A stretch of 64,000 nucleotides of DNA from Maribacter sp. PR1 (lineage in GTDB: Bacteria; Bacteroidota; Bacteroidia; Flavobacteriales; Flavobacteriaceae). The notes under the pieces are model-generated. The model did no database searches and was not told the DNA's origin. It saw nothing but the letters and a program-made list of their open reading frames with translations. Positions 1 to 10,478 of this stretch are shown here, piece after piece. The stretch spans positions 124,001-188,000 of the forward strand of contig NZ_JAQPCG010000007.1 of assembly GCF_028464145.1 (NCBI RefSeq), in the 5' to 3' direction. Numbering within the stretch: position 1 is the first letter of the stretch; every line of letters begins with the position of its first letter. Position numbers and translations under genes: made by a program.

Positions 1-1760
1 ATAATATTGTCGAAACCGCACAAGCAACAGGTTCGTTAAGTACTTTAGTTTCTGCATTGACTAAAGCCGATGAAAGTGCCAACAATGACTTGATTACTAC
101 TTTGAGCAACGAAAAAGTAGATTTTACAGTTTTGGCACCATCAAATGACGCATTTACAAGTCTATTAAATAGATTGGATGGATTTGATTCGTTGGACGAT
201 TTTAATAGCGAACAATTACAAGATTTGCTTGCGACCATTCTAACCTATCATGTGGTTTCTGGTGCAGCTGTCACTTCTGATCAGCTGACAGCAGGTCAAA
301 CAATTGCTACAGTTCAAGGGGAAAACCTAACCGTAAGTTTGGAAGGAGGTGTTTCCTTTATTGACGCAGCTGGAGAAATGGCTTCTGTAACTACTGCCGA
401 TGTTCAAACTGAAAATGGAGTAGTACATATAATTGATAAAGTGCTTATCCCTCAGGCTGCCTTGGACGCTTTAAGTGATGTTCTGTTAAGCTCCATTACC
501 GACTTGGCAATATCAGTTCCCGACCTTAGTATTTTAGTGGATGCTTTAGTGGCAGCCGACGGGGATTTACCTGACGTATTGGCAACTGGAGGCCCATATA
601 CCGTATTTGCACCAACAAACGCTGCTTTTGAGGCGTTCTTAGAAGAGAACAATTTTGCAAGTTTGGACGCGGTTCCAGTACCAGTTCTTACTCAGGTACT
701 ATTAAATCATGTTGTGAGTGGAACAAATTTATCCACAGACCTGACTACAAGTTATGTTTCTTCATTATCAACAGCTGGTCCAAATGATAGTAACCTCAGT
801 CTTTTTATAAATACCGAAAGTGGTGTAGTAATTAATGGAGTTTCAGAAGTAACCTCTGCTGATAACAAGGCTATCAATGGTGTAGTACATATTGTTAACG
901 AGGTCATTGGTCTACCAAATATAGTCGACCATGCAGTAGCAAATCCAGACTTATCTTCATTAGTTGGAGCTCTTACCACAGATGGTAACACAACTTTTAC
1001 CGACTTGCTTTCCGATCCTGAGACAGATTTCACTGTTTTTGCACCTTCAAATATGGCATTTGAAAGTTTTATGAATCCAGATGCTAATGATTTGAATTCA
1101 ATATTATCCAATCATGTAATTTCAGGAACAGCGGCAGATTCTGGTAGTTTGACCAACATGTATGTAAATAGTTTAGCTACCAACGCGGACGGTGATAACT
1201 TAAGTCTTTACATAAATGTAGATGATGGTGTCCAGATAAATGGCACAAGTACGGTTGCAGCAGCAGATATTGTAGCAACGAACGGAATAATACACGCCGT
1301 GGATACTGTTATTGATTTACCAACGGTAGTTACCTTCGCAACCGCTGATCCTAACTTTAGTTCCTTAGTAGGAGCGCTTACTAGCGAAGGTCAACCAGAT
1401 TTCGTTTCCGTATTAAGTACTTCTGGTGAAGCACCCGCACCTTTTACAGTATTCGCCCCTGTGAACGATGCTTTTGCAGCTTTATCCGAAGTTCCAAGTG
1501 GAGATGTTTTAACCGCAGTACTTAACCACCATGTTATTGCTGAAGCAAATATTGTTTCTGGTGATTTAAGTGATGGCCTAGTTTCACCTGCGACTTTAGA
1601 AGGTGACACACTTACATTTAGTATTGATTCTGAAAGTAATGTGACAATAACCGATGGGTCAGGTAATACTGATATTGGAATTATTGCGGTGGATGTGCAA
1701 GCCAATAACGGCGTTATCCATGCCATAAATAAAGTTATGATACCAGACACCAATAACTAA
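1..1760 (+). CDS. Multi-FAS1 (fasciclin) repeat surface protein, 5' end outside the window
   Basis: The frame is already open at base 3, so the N-terminus lies upstream. The visible 586 residues hold four FAS1 domains in a row. Each has the FTVFAPTNxAF-like box and closes with a VHxI(N/D)KVxIP-like strand; closing motifs are near window positions 420-450, 880-910, 1290-1320 and 1715-1745. FAS1 domains are extracellular adhesion modules, and in Bacteroidota such proteins are usually exported lipoproteins. The export signal and any further repeats cannot be seen. The gene ends at TAA and is followed at once by a strong hairpin terminator. It converges on yidC. Family assignment is firm; the ligand and biological role are unknown. 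Confidence 0.93.
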   Translation, partial: NIVETAQATGSLSTLVSALTKADESANNDLITTLSNEKVDFTVLAPSNDAFTSLLNRLDGFDSLDDFNSEQLQDLLATILTYHVVSGAAVTSDQLTAGQTIATVQGENLTVSLEGGVSFIDAAGEMASVTTADVQTENGVVHIIDKVLIPQAALDALSDVLLSSITDLAISVPDLSILVDALVAADGDLPDVLATGGPYTVFAPTNAAFEAFLEENNFASLDAVPVPVLTQVLLNHVVSGTNLSTDLTTSYVSSLSTAGPNDSNLSLFINTESGVVINGVSEVTSADNKAINGVVHIVNEVIGLPNIVDHAVANPDLSSLVGALTTDGNTTFTDLLSDPETDFTVFAPSNMAFESFMNPDANDLNSILSNHVISGTAADSGSLTNMYVNSLATNADGDNLSLYINVDDGVQINGTSTVAAADIVATNGIIHAVDTVIDLPTVVTFATADPNFSSLVGALTSEGQPDFVSVLSTSGEAPAPFTVFAPVNDAFAALSEVPSGDVLTAVLNHHVIAEANIVSGDLSDGLVSPATLEGDTLTFSIDSESNVTITDGSGNTDIGIIAVDVQANNGVIHAINKVMIPDTNN

Positions 1761-1783
1761 ACCAATTTTACCAAAGTTAAAAG

Positions 1784-1806
1784 AGCCGCTTCATGCGGCT
1801 TTTTTT
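1784..1806 (+). terminator. Rho-independent terminator of the fasciclin gene
   Basis: AGCCGC/GCGGCT stem with a 5-base loop, followed by a T run, starting 24 bases after the stop codon. Confidence 0.9.
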
Positions 1807-2014
1807 AGTTAAAAATATTATATAAGTATGTTTTATTATCATTGCTAAACTATCTAATTTGAGTTAATTCAAACTGGTTAATTCTATTCTAACATCAGCT
1901 TATTATTCTTTAGCATACAAATAACCTTACTTTACAACCCTTTTTTTTTTTTAGGAAACTAAAACTTCATATTTACATCCCCAAATCTTACCAAACCATA
2001 CCTTAATCAATGGC

Positions 2015-2043
2015 AAAAGCCTCTACACTTTGTAGAGGCTTTT
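2015..2043 (-). terminator. Terminator of yidC (bidirectional hairpin)
   Basis: Perfect 13-bp arms (AAAAGCCTCTACA and its complement) around a 3-base loop. A tracts on one side and T tracts on the other make it usable in both directions. It lies just past the yidC stop. Confidence 0.88.
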
Positions 2044-2065
2044 CAATTATATTAGTTTTGAATCC

Positions 2066-3922
2066 TTATTTCTTTTTTTGAGCTTCGGCCTGCTCCATCA
2101 TTTCTCGCATTTTACGCTGAAACTTATTTTCTTTTTTAGGCTTCTTTTTGTTCTCCTGTATCCTCGCGTGAATCTTATCATTATCAAGTATAAAGTTCTT
2201 AATGACCAACATGATTCCAATAGTAATCAAATTCGATACAAAATAATACAAACTTAAACCACTGGCATAGTTGTTAAAGAAGAACAACATCATAAATGGC
2301 ATTAAGTACATTATAAATTTCATATTGGGCATACCAGGCTGTGTGGGCATATTTTGACCTGTAGTCATTGTCATATAAAAGAAAATTGCCACAGAAGCCA
2401 AAATAGGAAAAAGACTTACGTGATCTCCATAAAATGGAATTGAAAATCCTTCCGGAAATTGGTAAATAGTATCAAAAGAAGATAAATCATCTGCCCATAA
2501 AAATGACTTTTGACGTAATGCAAAAGACGTTGGGAAGAACATAAAAAGGGCATAAAATATTGGCATTTGTAAAAATGCCGGAACACAACCACTCATAGGA
2601 CTCACCCCAGCCTTACCATATAACTTCATAGTTTCTTGCTGTTTTTTCATGGCATTGTCCTTGTACTTTTCGCTCAATTCCGTAATTTCTGGTTTTAAGA
2701 CCTTCATTTTTGCCTGAGACAAATAGGACTTATAGGTAACCGGTGACATGGCCAATCTAACCAATATAGTCATGATGATAATTGCAACACCATAGGGAAA
2801 GTACGTGCTTAAAAAGGAATAGAACGGTGTGAAAATATATCTATTAATCCAGCCAAAAATTCCCCATCCAAATGGAATAGATTCCACCAAATCCAATCCT
2901 TCGTATTTGGACAATACTTCAAGGTCGGTTGGGCCAAAATACAAATTCATATTTTTTGTAATTTCCCCACCTTTGACCTCAAGCGGTAAAACTGAGCCAT
3001 AGCTTTTAGTAAACCCAAAGGTCCTGCTTTCTTCTTCTACTAAATTCGTGGATGTAAGTTCGCCACTTTTAAAAGGTTCATTGGTAGCCAATATGGAACT
3101 AAAAAAATGCTGTCTGTAGGAAATCCATTTAATATCTTCCTCTGTCTCTTCGTCATCGCCACCAGCCGAAAGTTTGCTTAACTTTCCATCCTCATGGTTG
3201 TAGGTCAAACGTGTATATCTGTTTTCATACTCGATACTTTTAGAATGTCTAATTCCCTTTAACTTCCAATCCAGCGTAACCGGTTTACTATCATTAATAA
3301 TCCTATCCAAACCTTGAGTACGAATCGTAAAATCTATCAAATACTCATTCGGTTTCATCTCATACCTATATTCCAAATATTGGTTATTGGAAGTTTTCGC
3401 CTTCATGGAGAGGACTTGATTGTCTCCCGAATTTGTTAACGAAGGTTCAAAATAAAGGTCATCCGTACTAAGTACCCTGTTATCCGTTGTAGAAAAATCC
3501 AATGAAAAAGAGGAGTTTCCATCCTTTACCAAATAAACGGGAACTGAATCATAGGTGACAAAATTCTTCATTTTTGCCTCAACAACCTGTCCGCCTTTGT
3601 TACTTATCTCCAAATATAATACGTCATTTTCCAAGATCGTAGTAGCGTCTCTTGGAGTAGTAAATCCAAATGCACCTATTTGGCTTTTATACCCGGCAAT
3701 TGCAGTAGAATCGTTTAAGTCGACTGTAGGAGTTTGTTCCACAATTTTGTTGTCGACCGATTTATCTTGGGCCTCGGCCGCTGCCTCAATTTGTTCCTGC
3801 TCCGCTTTTTGGGCCTCAAGTTCCTCAGGAGTTGGTTTGTTTTGATAAAACATGAAGATCAAAATTCCAAATATCAATACGAAACCAATGATAGATTTTA
3901 CATCTAATTTCTTTTCTTCCAT
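2066..3922 (-). CDS. yidC: Membrane protein insertase YidC
   Basis: YidC/Oxa1 insertase, which inserts and folds proteins in the cytoplasmic membrane with or without SecYEG. 618 residues, normal for Gram-negative YidC: an N-terminal anchor at about residues 10-27, a large periplasmic beta domain to about residue 355, then the conserved multi-span core (about 370-580). That core includes the cytoplasmic loop rich in K and Q and the segment with MPIFYALFMFFP. The last 35 residues are strongly basic, as expected for ribosome contact. It starts at ATG 3922, 69 bases after pyrG in the same direction, and is probably read from the pyrG promoter. Confidence 0.97.
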   Translation of the reverse strand: MEEKKLDVKSIIGFVLIFGILIFMFYQNKPTPEELEAQKAEQEQIEAAAEAQDKSVDNKIVEQTPTVDLNDSTAIAGYKSQIGAFGFTTPRDATTILENDVLYLEISNKGGQVVEAKMKNFVTYDSVPVYLVKDGNSSFSLDFSTTDNRVLSTDDLYFEPSLTNSGDNQVLSMKAKTSNNQYLEYRYEMKPNEYLIDFTIRTQGLDRIINDSKPVTLDWKLKGIRHSKSIEYENRYTRLTYNHEDGKLSKLSAGGDDEETEEDIKWISYRQHFFSSILATNEPFKSGELTSTNLVEEESRTFGFTKSYGSVLPLEVKGGEITKNMNLYFGPTDLEVLSKYEGLDLVESIPFGWGIFGWINRYIFTPFYSFLSTYFPYGVAIIIMTILVRLAMSPVTYKSYLSQAKMKVLKPEITELSEKYKDNAMKKQQETMKLYGKAGVSPMSGCVPAFLQMPIFYALFMFFPTSFALRQKSFLWADDLSSFDTIYQFPEGFSIPFYGDHVSLFPILASVAIFFYMTMTTGQNMPTQPGMPNMKFIMYLMPFMMLFFFNNYASGLSLYYFVSNLITIGIMLVIKNFILDNDKIHARIQENKKKPKKENKFQRKMREMMEQAEAQKKK

Positions 3923-3991
3923 CTAAAAATATCTAATAAATAAGGTAATTGTTTGGTTCTCAGTGAGCAAATATATGCCCAAATACGTAGT

Positions 3992-5644
<1,653 letters not shown>

Positions 5645-5654
5645 TTACGGGACA

Positions 5655-5683
5655 CAAAGTTACAAATTGCGAATAGAATTCAA
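5655..5683 (-). promoter_or_regulatory. Bacteroidota-type promoter of pyrG
   Basis: On the minus strand the -7 element TAACTTTG (5655-5662) fits TAnnTTTG. A TTG at 5681-5683 lies at about -33, after an 18-base spacer. The pyrG start codon is 26 bases further on. Confidence 0.7.
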
Positions 5684-5922
5684 GGGGTTTCCTTTGGAAA
5701 ATGTTTTTGAATATTACGGATTAAGGTTTCCAAACTATTTGTTTTGATTTCTAACATCGATCGCAATAAATCGCCCAACTTACCCTCTGGAAATCCTTTT
5801 TGTTGAAACCAAACCAAATAGGGTTCTGGCAAATCTACCAGATATCTTCCTTTGTATTTACCGAAAGGCATACGATAATGTGCCAGTTCTACTAATTTCC
5901 TGTTATCAGGTTTTAATTCCAT
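5680..5922 (-). CDS. DUF3820 family small protein
   Basis: 80 residues. The core MPFGKYKGRYLVDLPEPYL matches DUF3820, a small domain of unknown biochemical role related to the C-terminal domain of ExoX-like exonucleases. A similar FGKHKG segment ends the exonuclease at 29830-30606 in this window. There is no signal peptide or membrane segment, so it is cytoplasmic. It lies upstream of pyrG in the same direction, and its last bases abut the pyrG promoter. A nucleic-acid role is inferred only from the exonuclease relationship. Confidence 0.85.
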   Translation of the reverse strand: MELKPDNRKLVELAHYRMPFGKYKGRYLVDLPEPYLVWFQQKGFPEGKLGDLLRSMLEIKTNSLETLIRNIQKHFPKETP

Positions 5923-6061
5923 TTTTAAATCTAAAAAAATTATCTTTAGGAAATCAACTTTGTCAATTAATGTAAAACAAACTATTACAAATCCATATAC
6001 ATATCGGGATTTTTAATTGCTAATTACATCTGACTTTTAAACCATTATAAGAAATAAACAG

Positions 6062-6931
6062 ATGAAAAGACGTGACTTTATTGGTACTTCTGCAGCTGCT
6101 TCGGTTGGTTTCATGGCCACTGCTAAAGCAAGTACGGGGAAAAATAATTCCGAAAAGCCTTTTAAACTAAAACACAATATCAACCACAGTGCATGTTACT
6201 GGTGCTATGGATCCATCCCTTTTGAAGAATTTTTACAGGATTTGAACAAACTGGATATCGGGGCTATTGATTTGGTAGACCCAGAACAGTTTCCCCTGCT
6301 TAAGAAATATAATATTCACGCATCCATGTGTTGGGGTGCTGGCCTTGGAATTGAAAAAGGCTGGAACAACCCTGAATATCATGAAGAATTGATAGCTGAC
6401 TACAAACGTGTTATACCTTTAGTTGCCGAGGGTGGGTATACCAATTTGATTTGTTTTAGTGGAAATCGAGATGGAATGAACGATATGGTGGGTCTAAGAA
6501 ATTGTGCCAAGGGTTTAAAGGAAATTATACCGCTTGCCGAAGAGCATGGAGTGGTCATTCAGATGGAACTTTTAAATAGTAAGGTAAACCATAAAGACTA
6601 TATGTGCGATACCTCTGAATGGGGAGTATCACTCTGTGAAACTATAGGTTCGGAGAACTTTAAACTACTCTATGATATTTACCATATGCAAATAATGGAG
6701 GGGGATATCATAAGAAACATTCAGGATTACCATCAATATTATGGTCATTACCACACAGGAGGTAATCCAGGACGCCATGAAATCGATGAAACACAAGAGA
6801 TTTTTTATCCTGCGGTGATGAAAGCCATTTTGGATACTGGATACACAGGACATGTGGCACAGGAATTTGTTCCTAGCTGGGAAGATAAAATTGCTGCGTT
6901 GAAGCAAGGCGTTACTATTTGTGACGTTTAA
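6062..6931 (+). CDS. Exported TIM-barrel sugar isomerase-like protein (hydroxypyruvate isomerase family)
   Basis: 289 residues. The start KRRDFIGTSAAASVGFMATA is a twin-arginine-type export signal (RRDFI). The rest is an AP-endonuclease-2/xylose-isomerase-like TIM barrel. Candidate metal residues lie in IQMELLNSK, LLYDIYHMQI, GHYHTGGNPGRHEID and VAQEF. Overall it is closest to hydroxypyruvate isomerases. Exported relatives in Bacteroidota are usually tied to sugar metabolism, but no sugar operon surrounds it, so the substrate is open. It stands alone and ends at a strong hairpin. Confidence 0.85.
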   Translation: MKRRDFIGTSAAASVGFMATAKASTGKNNSEKPFKLKHNINHSACYWCYGSIPFEEFLQDLNKLDIGAIDLVDPEQFPLLKKYNIHASMCWGAGLGIEKGWNNPEYHEELIADYKRVIPLVAEGGYTNLICFSGNRDGMNDMVGLRNCAKGLKEIIPLAEEHGVVIQMELLNSKVNHKDYMCDTSEWGVSLCETIGSENFKLLYDIYHMQIMEGDIIRNIQDYHQYYGHYHTGGNPGRHEIDETQEIFYPAVMKAILDTGYTGHVAQEFVPSWEDKIAALKQGVTICDV

Positions 6932-6958
6932 GAAGTATGATATCATTCACAAAAAAAG

Positions 6959-6988
6959 CCCTTTTCATAAGAAAAGGGTTTTTTTTTC
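6959..6988 (+). terminator. Terminator after the TIM-barrel gene
   Basis: CCCTTTTC/GAAAAGGG stem, 4-base loop, then ten T. A preceding A tract makes it partly bidirectional. Confidence 0.9.
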
Positions 6989-7039
6989 GTTCAATATCCA
7001 GTTTTTAATAAACCTAACAAATCAACAAACCTTAAAGAT

Positions 7040-7315
7040 ATGAACAAAAATAATGTCATCTATGTGCTATTTTTAATGCTCGTGTGCTCCAGCTGTGTAA
7101 AACAAGTAAAGGATGCATTTGACGAAACTACCGAAGCATTGACTTGCGCCAATCTCGTGCAAGAGTTTGAGGACACCAACGAAGCCAATCCAGACAGAAG
7201 CTGTACGGCTATTCTAGCGGACATAGATGATTTGGAAAATAGCTGCTCCGAGTATTTGTCAGAAAGCACAAAAGAATCCATTGCCGAACTTCGTGCTGCC
7301 TGTACAGGGAATTAA
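7040..7315 (+). CDS. Small cysteine-rich putative lipoprotein
   Basis: 91 residues, no family recognised. An N-terminal hydrophobic stretch ends in LMLVCSSC, a lipoprotein-like box with C16 or C19 as the acylated residue. The mature part is acidic and has four further cysteines (36, 55, 69, 88), enough for two disulfides outside the cytoplasm. It starts at ATG after a C- and A-rich leader typical of this group. It lies alone between the TIM-barrel terminator and the end of the DUF922 gene, so context gives no function. Confidence 0.75.
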   Translation: MNKNNVIYVLFLMLVCSSCVKQVKDAFDETTEALTCANLVQEFEDTNEANPDRSCTAILADIDDLENSCSEYLSESTKESIAELRAACTGN

Positions 7316-7326
7316 GTGTTAGATTT

Positions 7327-7854
7327 TCATTTGAGCAAACTAACTATCTGTTTTTGCCAAAGTTTCTGTTTCTCAAGATTACGGGAGAAGTCAGTCTCTT
7401 TATCATAGTTTCTTTGAAAGTCATCCAGCTCCTTTAAAGTTCGTTTGTAAATATCCCTTACTTCCTGTTTGATGTTTTCGGTGAATTTTGTTTCGGACAT
7501 TTCCTTATCCATTTTTCTAGCAAATACTTCAGAAATATCAAAATGAAGTTGCTCGTGAAGTAAGGTAACATCATTACAAAGTTCTGGTCTAAACCATGAT
7601 ATTGTAGGGTAGAAAAAAGACTGAACTTCAAAATCTAAGACCATCTCCCCAAATTCACTTCGTGAAGAAAAACTATAACTGATACCACTGGCCGTAGTTG
7701 CCGCCGCCATGGCTCTAACTGGAACTTCACCTTTAAAATCCTCCCATTGTAGTTTAAAATCAGAGGACCAAGGAACTTCTTTTTGACTTCTTAAATCCCC
7801 GTTAAAAAGAAAAAAGAAGATAAAAATTGGACCTATAAATTTTAAAGTTCCCAA
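7327..7854 (-). CDS. DUF922-like secreted putative zinc protease
   Basis: 175 residues with an N-terminal hydrophobic signal (about residues 4-18). H100-E-Q-L-H104 in LLHEQLHFDIS is an HExxH metal site as in DUF922. The start is read as TTG at 7854, because no ATG lies nearby and the signal peptide begins there. This start overlaps the end of the osmC-like gene by 13 bases, which suggests coupled translation. It is last in the run guaA, LysM protein, OsmC, DUF922. Protease activity is inferred from the motif only. Confidence 0.8.
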   Translation of the reverse strand: MGTLKFIGPIFIFFFLFNGDLRSQKEVPWSSDFKLQWEDFKGEVPVRAMAAATTASGISYSFSSRSEFGEMVLDFEVQSFFYPTISWFRPELCNDVTLLHEQLHFDISEVFARKMDKEMSETKFTENIKQEVRDIYKRTLKELDDFQRNYDKETDFSRNLEKQKLWQKQIVSLLK

Positions 7855-8246
7855 TGGAATGAAATTTCCTTTTCAATATCTGGATGCAAACTGTAAAGTA
7901 CAGGACAGGTTCTAGCGGTATGTTCTAAAATTTTTCTATCCTTTTCTGAGATACTTGAAGGCAGACTTAATCTAACCTCAACTTTCGAAATTCTTCTTGG
8001 TGAAGCAGCCATATGTTTGGTCACCTCTGCCTTGGAATTTTGCAAATCCACACTCAGTCCATCGGCCTTTATTCCCATCATGGTTAACATACAACTTGCT
8101 AGGGCAGTCGCTACTGTATCCGTAGGTGAAAATGCCTGGCCTAGGCCGTTGTTATCCGTTGGTGCATCCGTGACAAAAGAGTCACCCGATTTTACGTGTA
8201 AACATTCCGTTCTTAAACCCCCATTATAGATTACTGCTGATGTCAT
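7842..8246 (-). CDS. OsmC family peroxiredoxin-like protein
   Basis: 134 residues, standard OsmC/Ohr fold length. The two active cysteines of the family are present at C52 (ALASCMLTMM) and C114 (TARTCPVLYSL). Such proteins reduce organic hydroperoxides with thiols in the cytoplasm. Whether this is an OsmC or a YhfA-like member cannot be settled. It starts one base after the LysM gene stop, so it is clearly in the same operon. Confidence 0.92.
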   Translation of the reverse strand: MTSAVIYNGGLRTECLHVKSGDSFVTDAPTDNNGLGQAFSPTDTVATALASCMLTMMGIKADGLSVDLQNSKAEVTKHMAASPRRISKVEVRLSLPSSISEKDRKILEHTARTCPVLYSLHPDIEKEISFHWEL

Positions 8247-8247
8247 C

Positions 8248-10476
8248 CTATTCCAATTCTTTTATAAACATATTATCATATCCTATGATATAGGATGCCT
8301 TGTTATAATATCCTGATGAGATGTCTTTTTCATAATCAAACTTGCTGCCGCTATATTGAGTTTCACCGATATACTTAGAAACCTCCAACAAATCGTTCTT
8401 ATAAGCTAGTTTTAATAACAGGTCATAAGTAAGGTCAAAACCTCTTACGGCAAATTTATCCGGAATATCGCCAAATCTTGCTTTATATCTTTTAACAAAA
8501 GAATCCGAAGGTGCATCTCTATATACTGAAGGATATGTAAACCGAAGATTAGATAAATGAGTACTAGAAATAACCTCATTATCAAATGCATTGTTCTTAT
8601 CTGTAGTGAACATTCGAACCATCACTTTATTGGCGTCAGGATTCTCAATATCCAAAACCGAATTATTGAAAGAGTTTAAGATAGAGACAACACTAGAAAT
8701 CAATTTAAAATTATCCGATTCAACAAAAACCCAATTTCCCAATTCTTCTGATAACTGAAGTTCCAACTTATCACGATTGATGCCTATATTCTCTTCCTCT
8801 TCTTTTACCTCGATAATCTTAGCCGTTGGGAACTTATTTAAAATAGTATCCTTAACCGCAATGTTTTCCGCATCAGCAATGATGATTATATTTTCATCCT
8901 TACGCTTTTCAGTAACAAATTTTAACATATGTTCCCTTAGCGTTTCTTCTTCAGTATAAGAGAAAAAAACATTGCCCAAACTAATATCACTTTTGGCAGG
9001 TACCGGGGCAATTACAGGCAGGTTATAACCTGCTGCCTGTGTAGAGGCCTCTTTTAGCGATAATATATCCAGCGGACCAAAAATTGCATTATAAGAACCT
9101 AAATTCTCTCGTTGTAGTATTTCTTTTGTTCTTTGAAGGTCCAAACGGTTGTCAAAAGTCTTCACATCTACAGAAATTCCTAGTGATTTTATGGAATCCA
9201 ACGCCACCAATGCTCCTGAATATAGACCAAGGCTGTATTTAAGACTATTTCTGTTTTCAATGGTCCATTCCACAGTTTCCCTATTATTTAAATCCAACTT
9301 GTCCAACCTAAACGGCAGAAGAAACATTATCTTCGGTTTGTTGTCCACATTGATGCTATCTAAAAGACTGATTTTATCCAGAACTAAAGAGTTTCTAACC
9401 TCAAAATCACCGGCTTGATTTTTCGGCAACTTTAAAACCATACCAGCCTTAAGTCCGGCTCTAAGCTCAGGGTTTAGTTGTATCAACTCCTCCCAACTCA
9501 TACCAAATTTTCTTGTGAGTCGAAACTCATTCTGCTTTGGTTTTACTTCATAGAAAATATAATTCTCCGTATTTATTTCTCCTGGATTCAACTTGGTTTC
9601 TGGAAGACGAATGACCATACCTTCCTTTAGCCCTCCACGTTCCGTAATCTCCGGATTTAAACGAACTACTTCATCGGATTTTACCCCGAACTCTTTTTCA
9701 AGCCTGTAAAAATTCATTTTAGGAGGTACCGTATAGGAAGTATACAATTGTGTTTCCTGGTTATCTACCGATGTACCGGCAATCTTCGGAAGCAGCAATT
9801 CATAACCTACTTGTAGGTAATTGGAAGTTTTTGAGAGGGATGGGTTTAAAACTAACATACTATCGATGGTGATGCCATATTTGTGGGCAATACTCCATCT
9901 AGTTTCCTTTGGCGCCACTACATATTTCTCATAATCCCCTACATCGATGGTATTTTGGTCATTATCCACCTTTTTATATTTAGGTACCCTAATGACCATT
10001 TTTCTTTTAAGTTGTGAGGAATACAGTTCCTTGTTGTATTTCTTTATTTCCTCCTCGGTAACGCCATATTCCTTGGCTATTCCATACAACGTTTCTTTTT
10101 TACCTACCCTGTGATTTACAAAGCCAATGGGTTCATGCTTTACCACCGAATCATTTATAATCCTATTGACCAATTCCTCTACGGCACCATCAACAGGTTC
10201 GTTATTTCGTTTGGTAGTTTCAGTTCGTTCCGGTAGTGCCGACACTTCACCGGCATTTGGAATAACCAATATAGTGTTGATGCTTAGCGGTTCACCTTTC
10301 TTAAGCTCCTTATTGTATTTTAAGATTTCATCCTGGGAAACACCATATCTTTTGGAAATGCTATATAATGTTTCATTTTGCTTTACGGAATGTGTCGTAA
10401 ACTTTTGCCCTAAGGCCTTACACCCCAAAAAAACACTAAAACTTAACGTTAGAAATATCTTAACTAAATTTTTCAT
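8248..10476 (-). CDS. LysM-repeat protein fused to a type-1 periplasmic binding domain
   Basis: 742 residues from ATG 10476, with a signal peptide (about 1-24). Five LysM modules follow, at about residues 26-72, 117-162, 180-227, 244-291 and 304-349, each with a Y-x-V opening and a closing (I/L)P. The last two are more diverged. The C-terminal half (about 380-742) resembles amino-acid ABC transporter substrate-binding (type-1) domains. LysM binds peptidoglycan, so the protein is probably wall-anchored in the periplasm. An in-frame ATG four codons upstream lies inside guaA and is not favoured. The ligand is unknown, and no transporter genes adjoin. Confidence 0.88.
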   Translation of the reverse strand: MKNLVKIFLTLSFSVFLGCKALGQKFTTHSVKQNETLYSISKRYGVSQDEILKYNKELKKGEPLSINTILVIPNAGEVSALPERTETTKRNNEPVDGAVEELVNRIINDSVVKHEPIGFVNHRVGKKETLYGIAKEYGVTEEEIKKYNKELYSSQLKRKMVIRVPKYKKVDNDQNTIDVGDYEKYVVAPKETRWSIAHKYGITIDSMLVLNPSLSKTSNYLQVGYELLLPKIAGTSVDNQETQLYTSYTVPPKMNFYRLEKEFGVKSDEVVRLNPEITERGGLKEGMVIRLPETKLNPGEINTENYIFYEVKPKQNEFRLTRKFGMSWEELIQLNPELRAGLKAGMVLKLPKNQAGDFEVRNSLVLDKISLLDSINVDNKPKIMFLLPFRLDKLDLNNRETVEWTIENRNSLKYSLGLYSGALVALDSIKSLGISVDVKTFDNRLDLQRTKEILQRENLGSYNAIFGPLDILSLKEASTQAAGYNLPVIAPVPAKSDISLGNVFFSYTEEETLREHMLKFVTEKRKDENIIIIADAENIAVKDTILNKFPTAKIIEVKEEEENIGINRDKLELQLSEELGNWVFVESDNFKLISSVVSILNSFNNSVLDIENPDANKVMVRMFTTDKNNAFDNEVISSTHLSNLRFTYPSVYRDAPSDSFVKRYKARFGDIPDKFAVRGFDLTYDLLLKLAYKNDLLEVSKYIGETQYSGSKFDYEKDISSGYYNKASYIIGYDNMFIKELE

Positions 10477-10478
10477 AC

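Larger units (their letters stand above)
1761..2065. other. Convergent intergenic gap between the fasciclin gene and yidC
   Basis: 305 bases without a gene. It holds a hairpin terminator at each end (1784-1806 and 2015-2043). Between them the sequence is AT-rich and featureless apart from a run of 12 T at 1941-1952. No open frame or RNA gene was recognised. Confidence 0.8.

Noticed and set aside
1391-1753. 120-codon antisense frame inside the fasciclin gene
   Set aside because: The repeated FAS1 domains explain the sequence fully; the antisense frame is a by-product of codon usage.
1941-1952. Run of 12 T between the fasciclin gene and yidC
   Set aside because: No hairpin precedes it on either strand, and no gene depends on it, so it is treated as a plain homopolymer.
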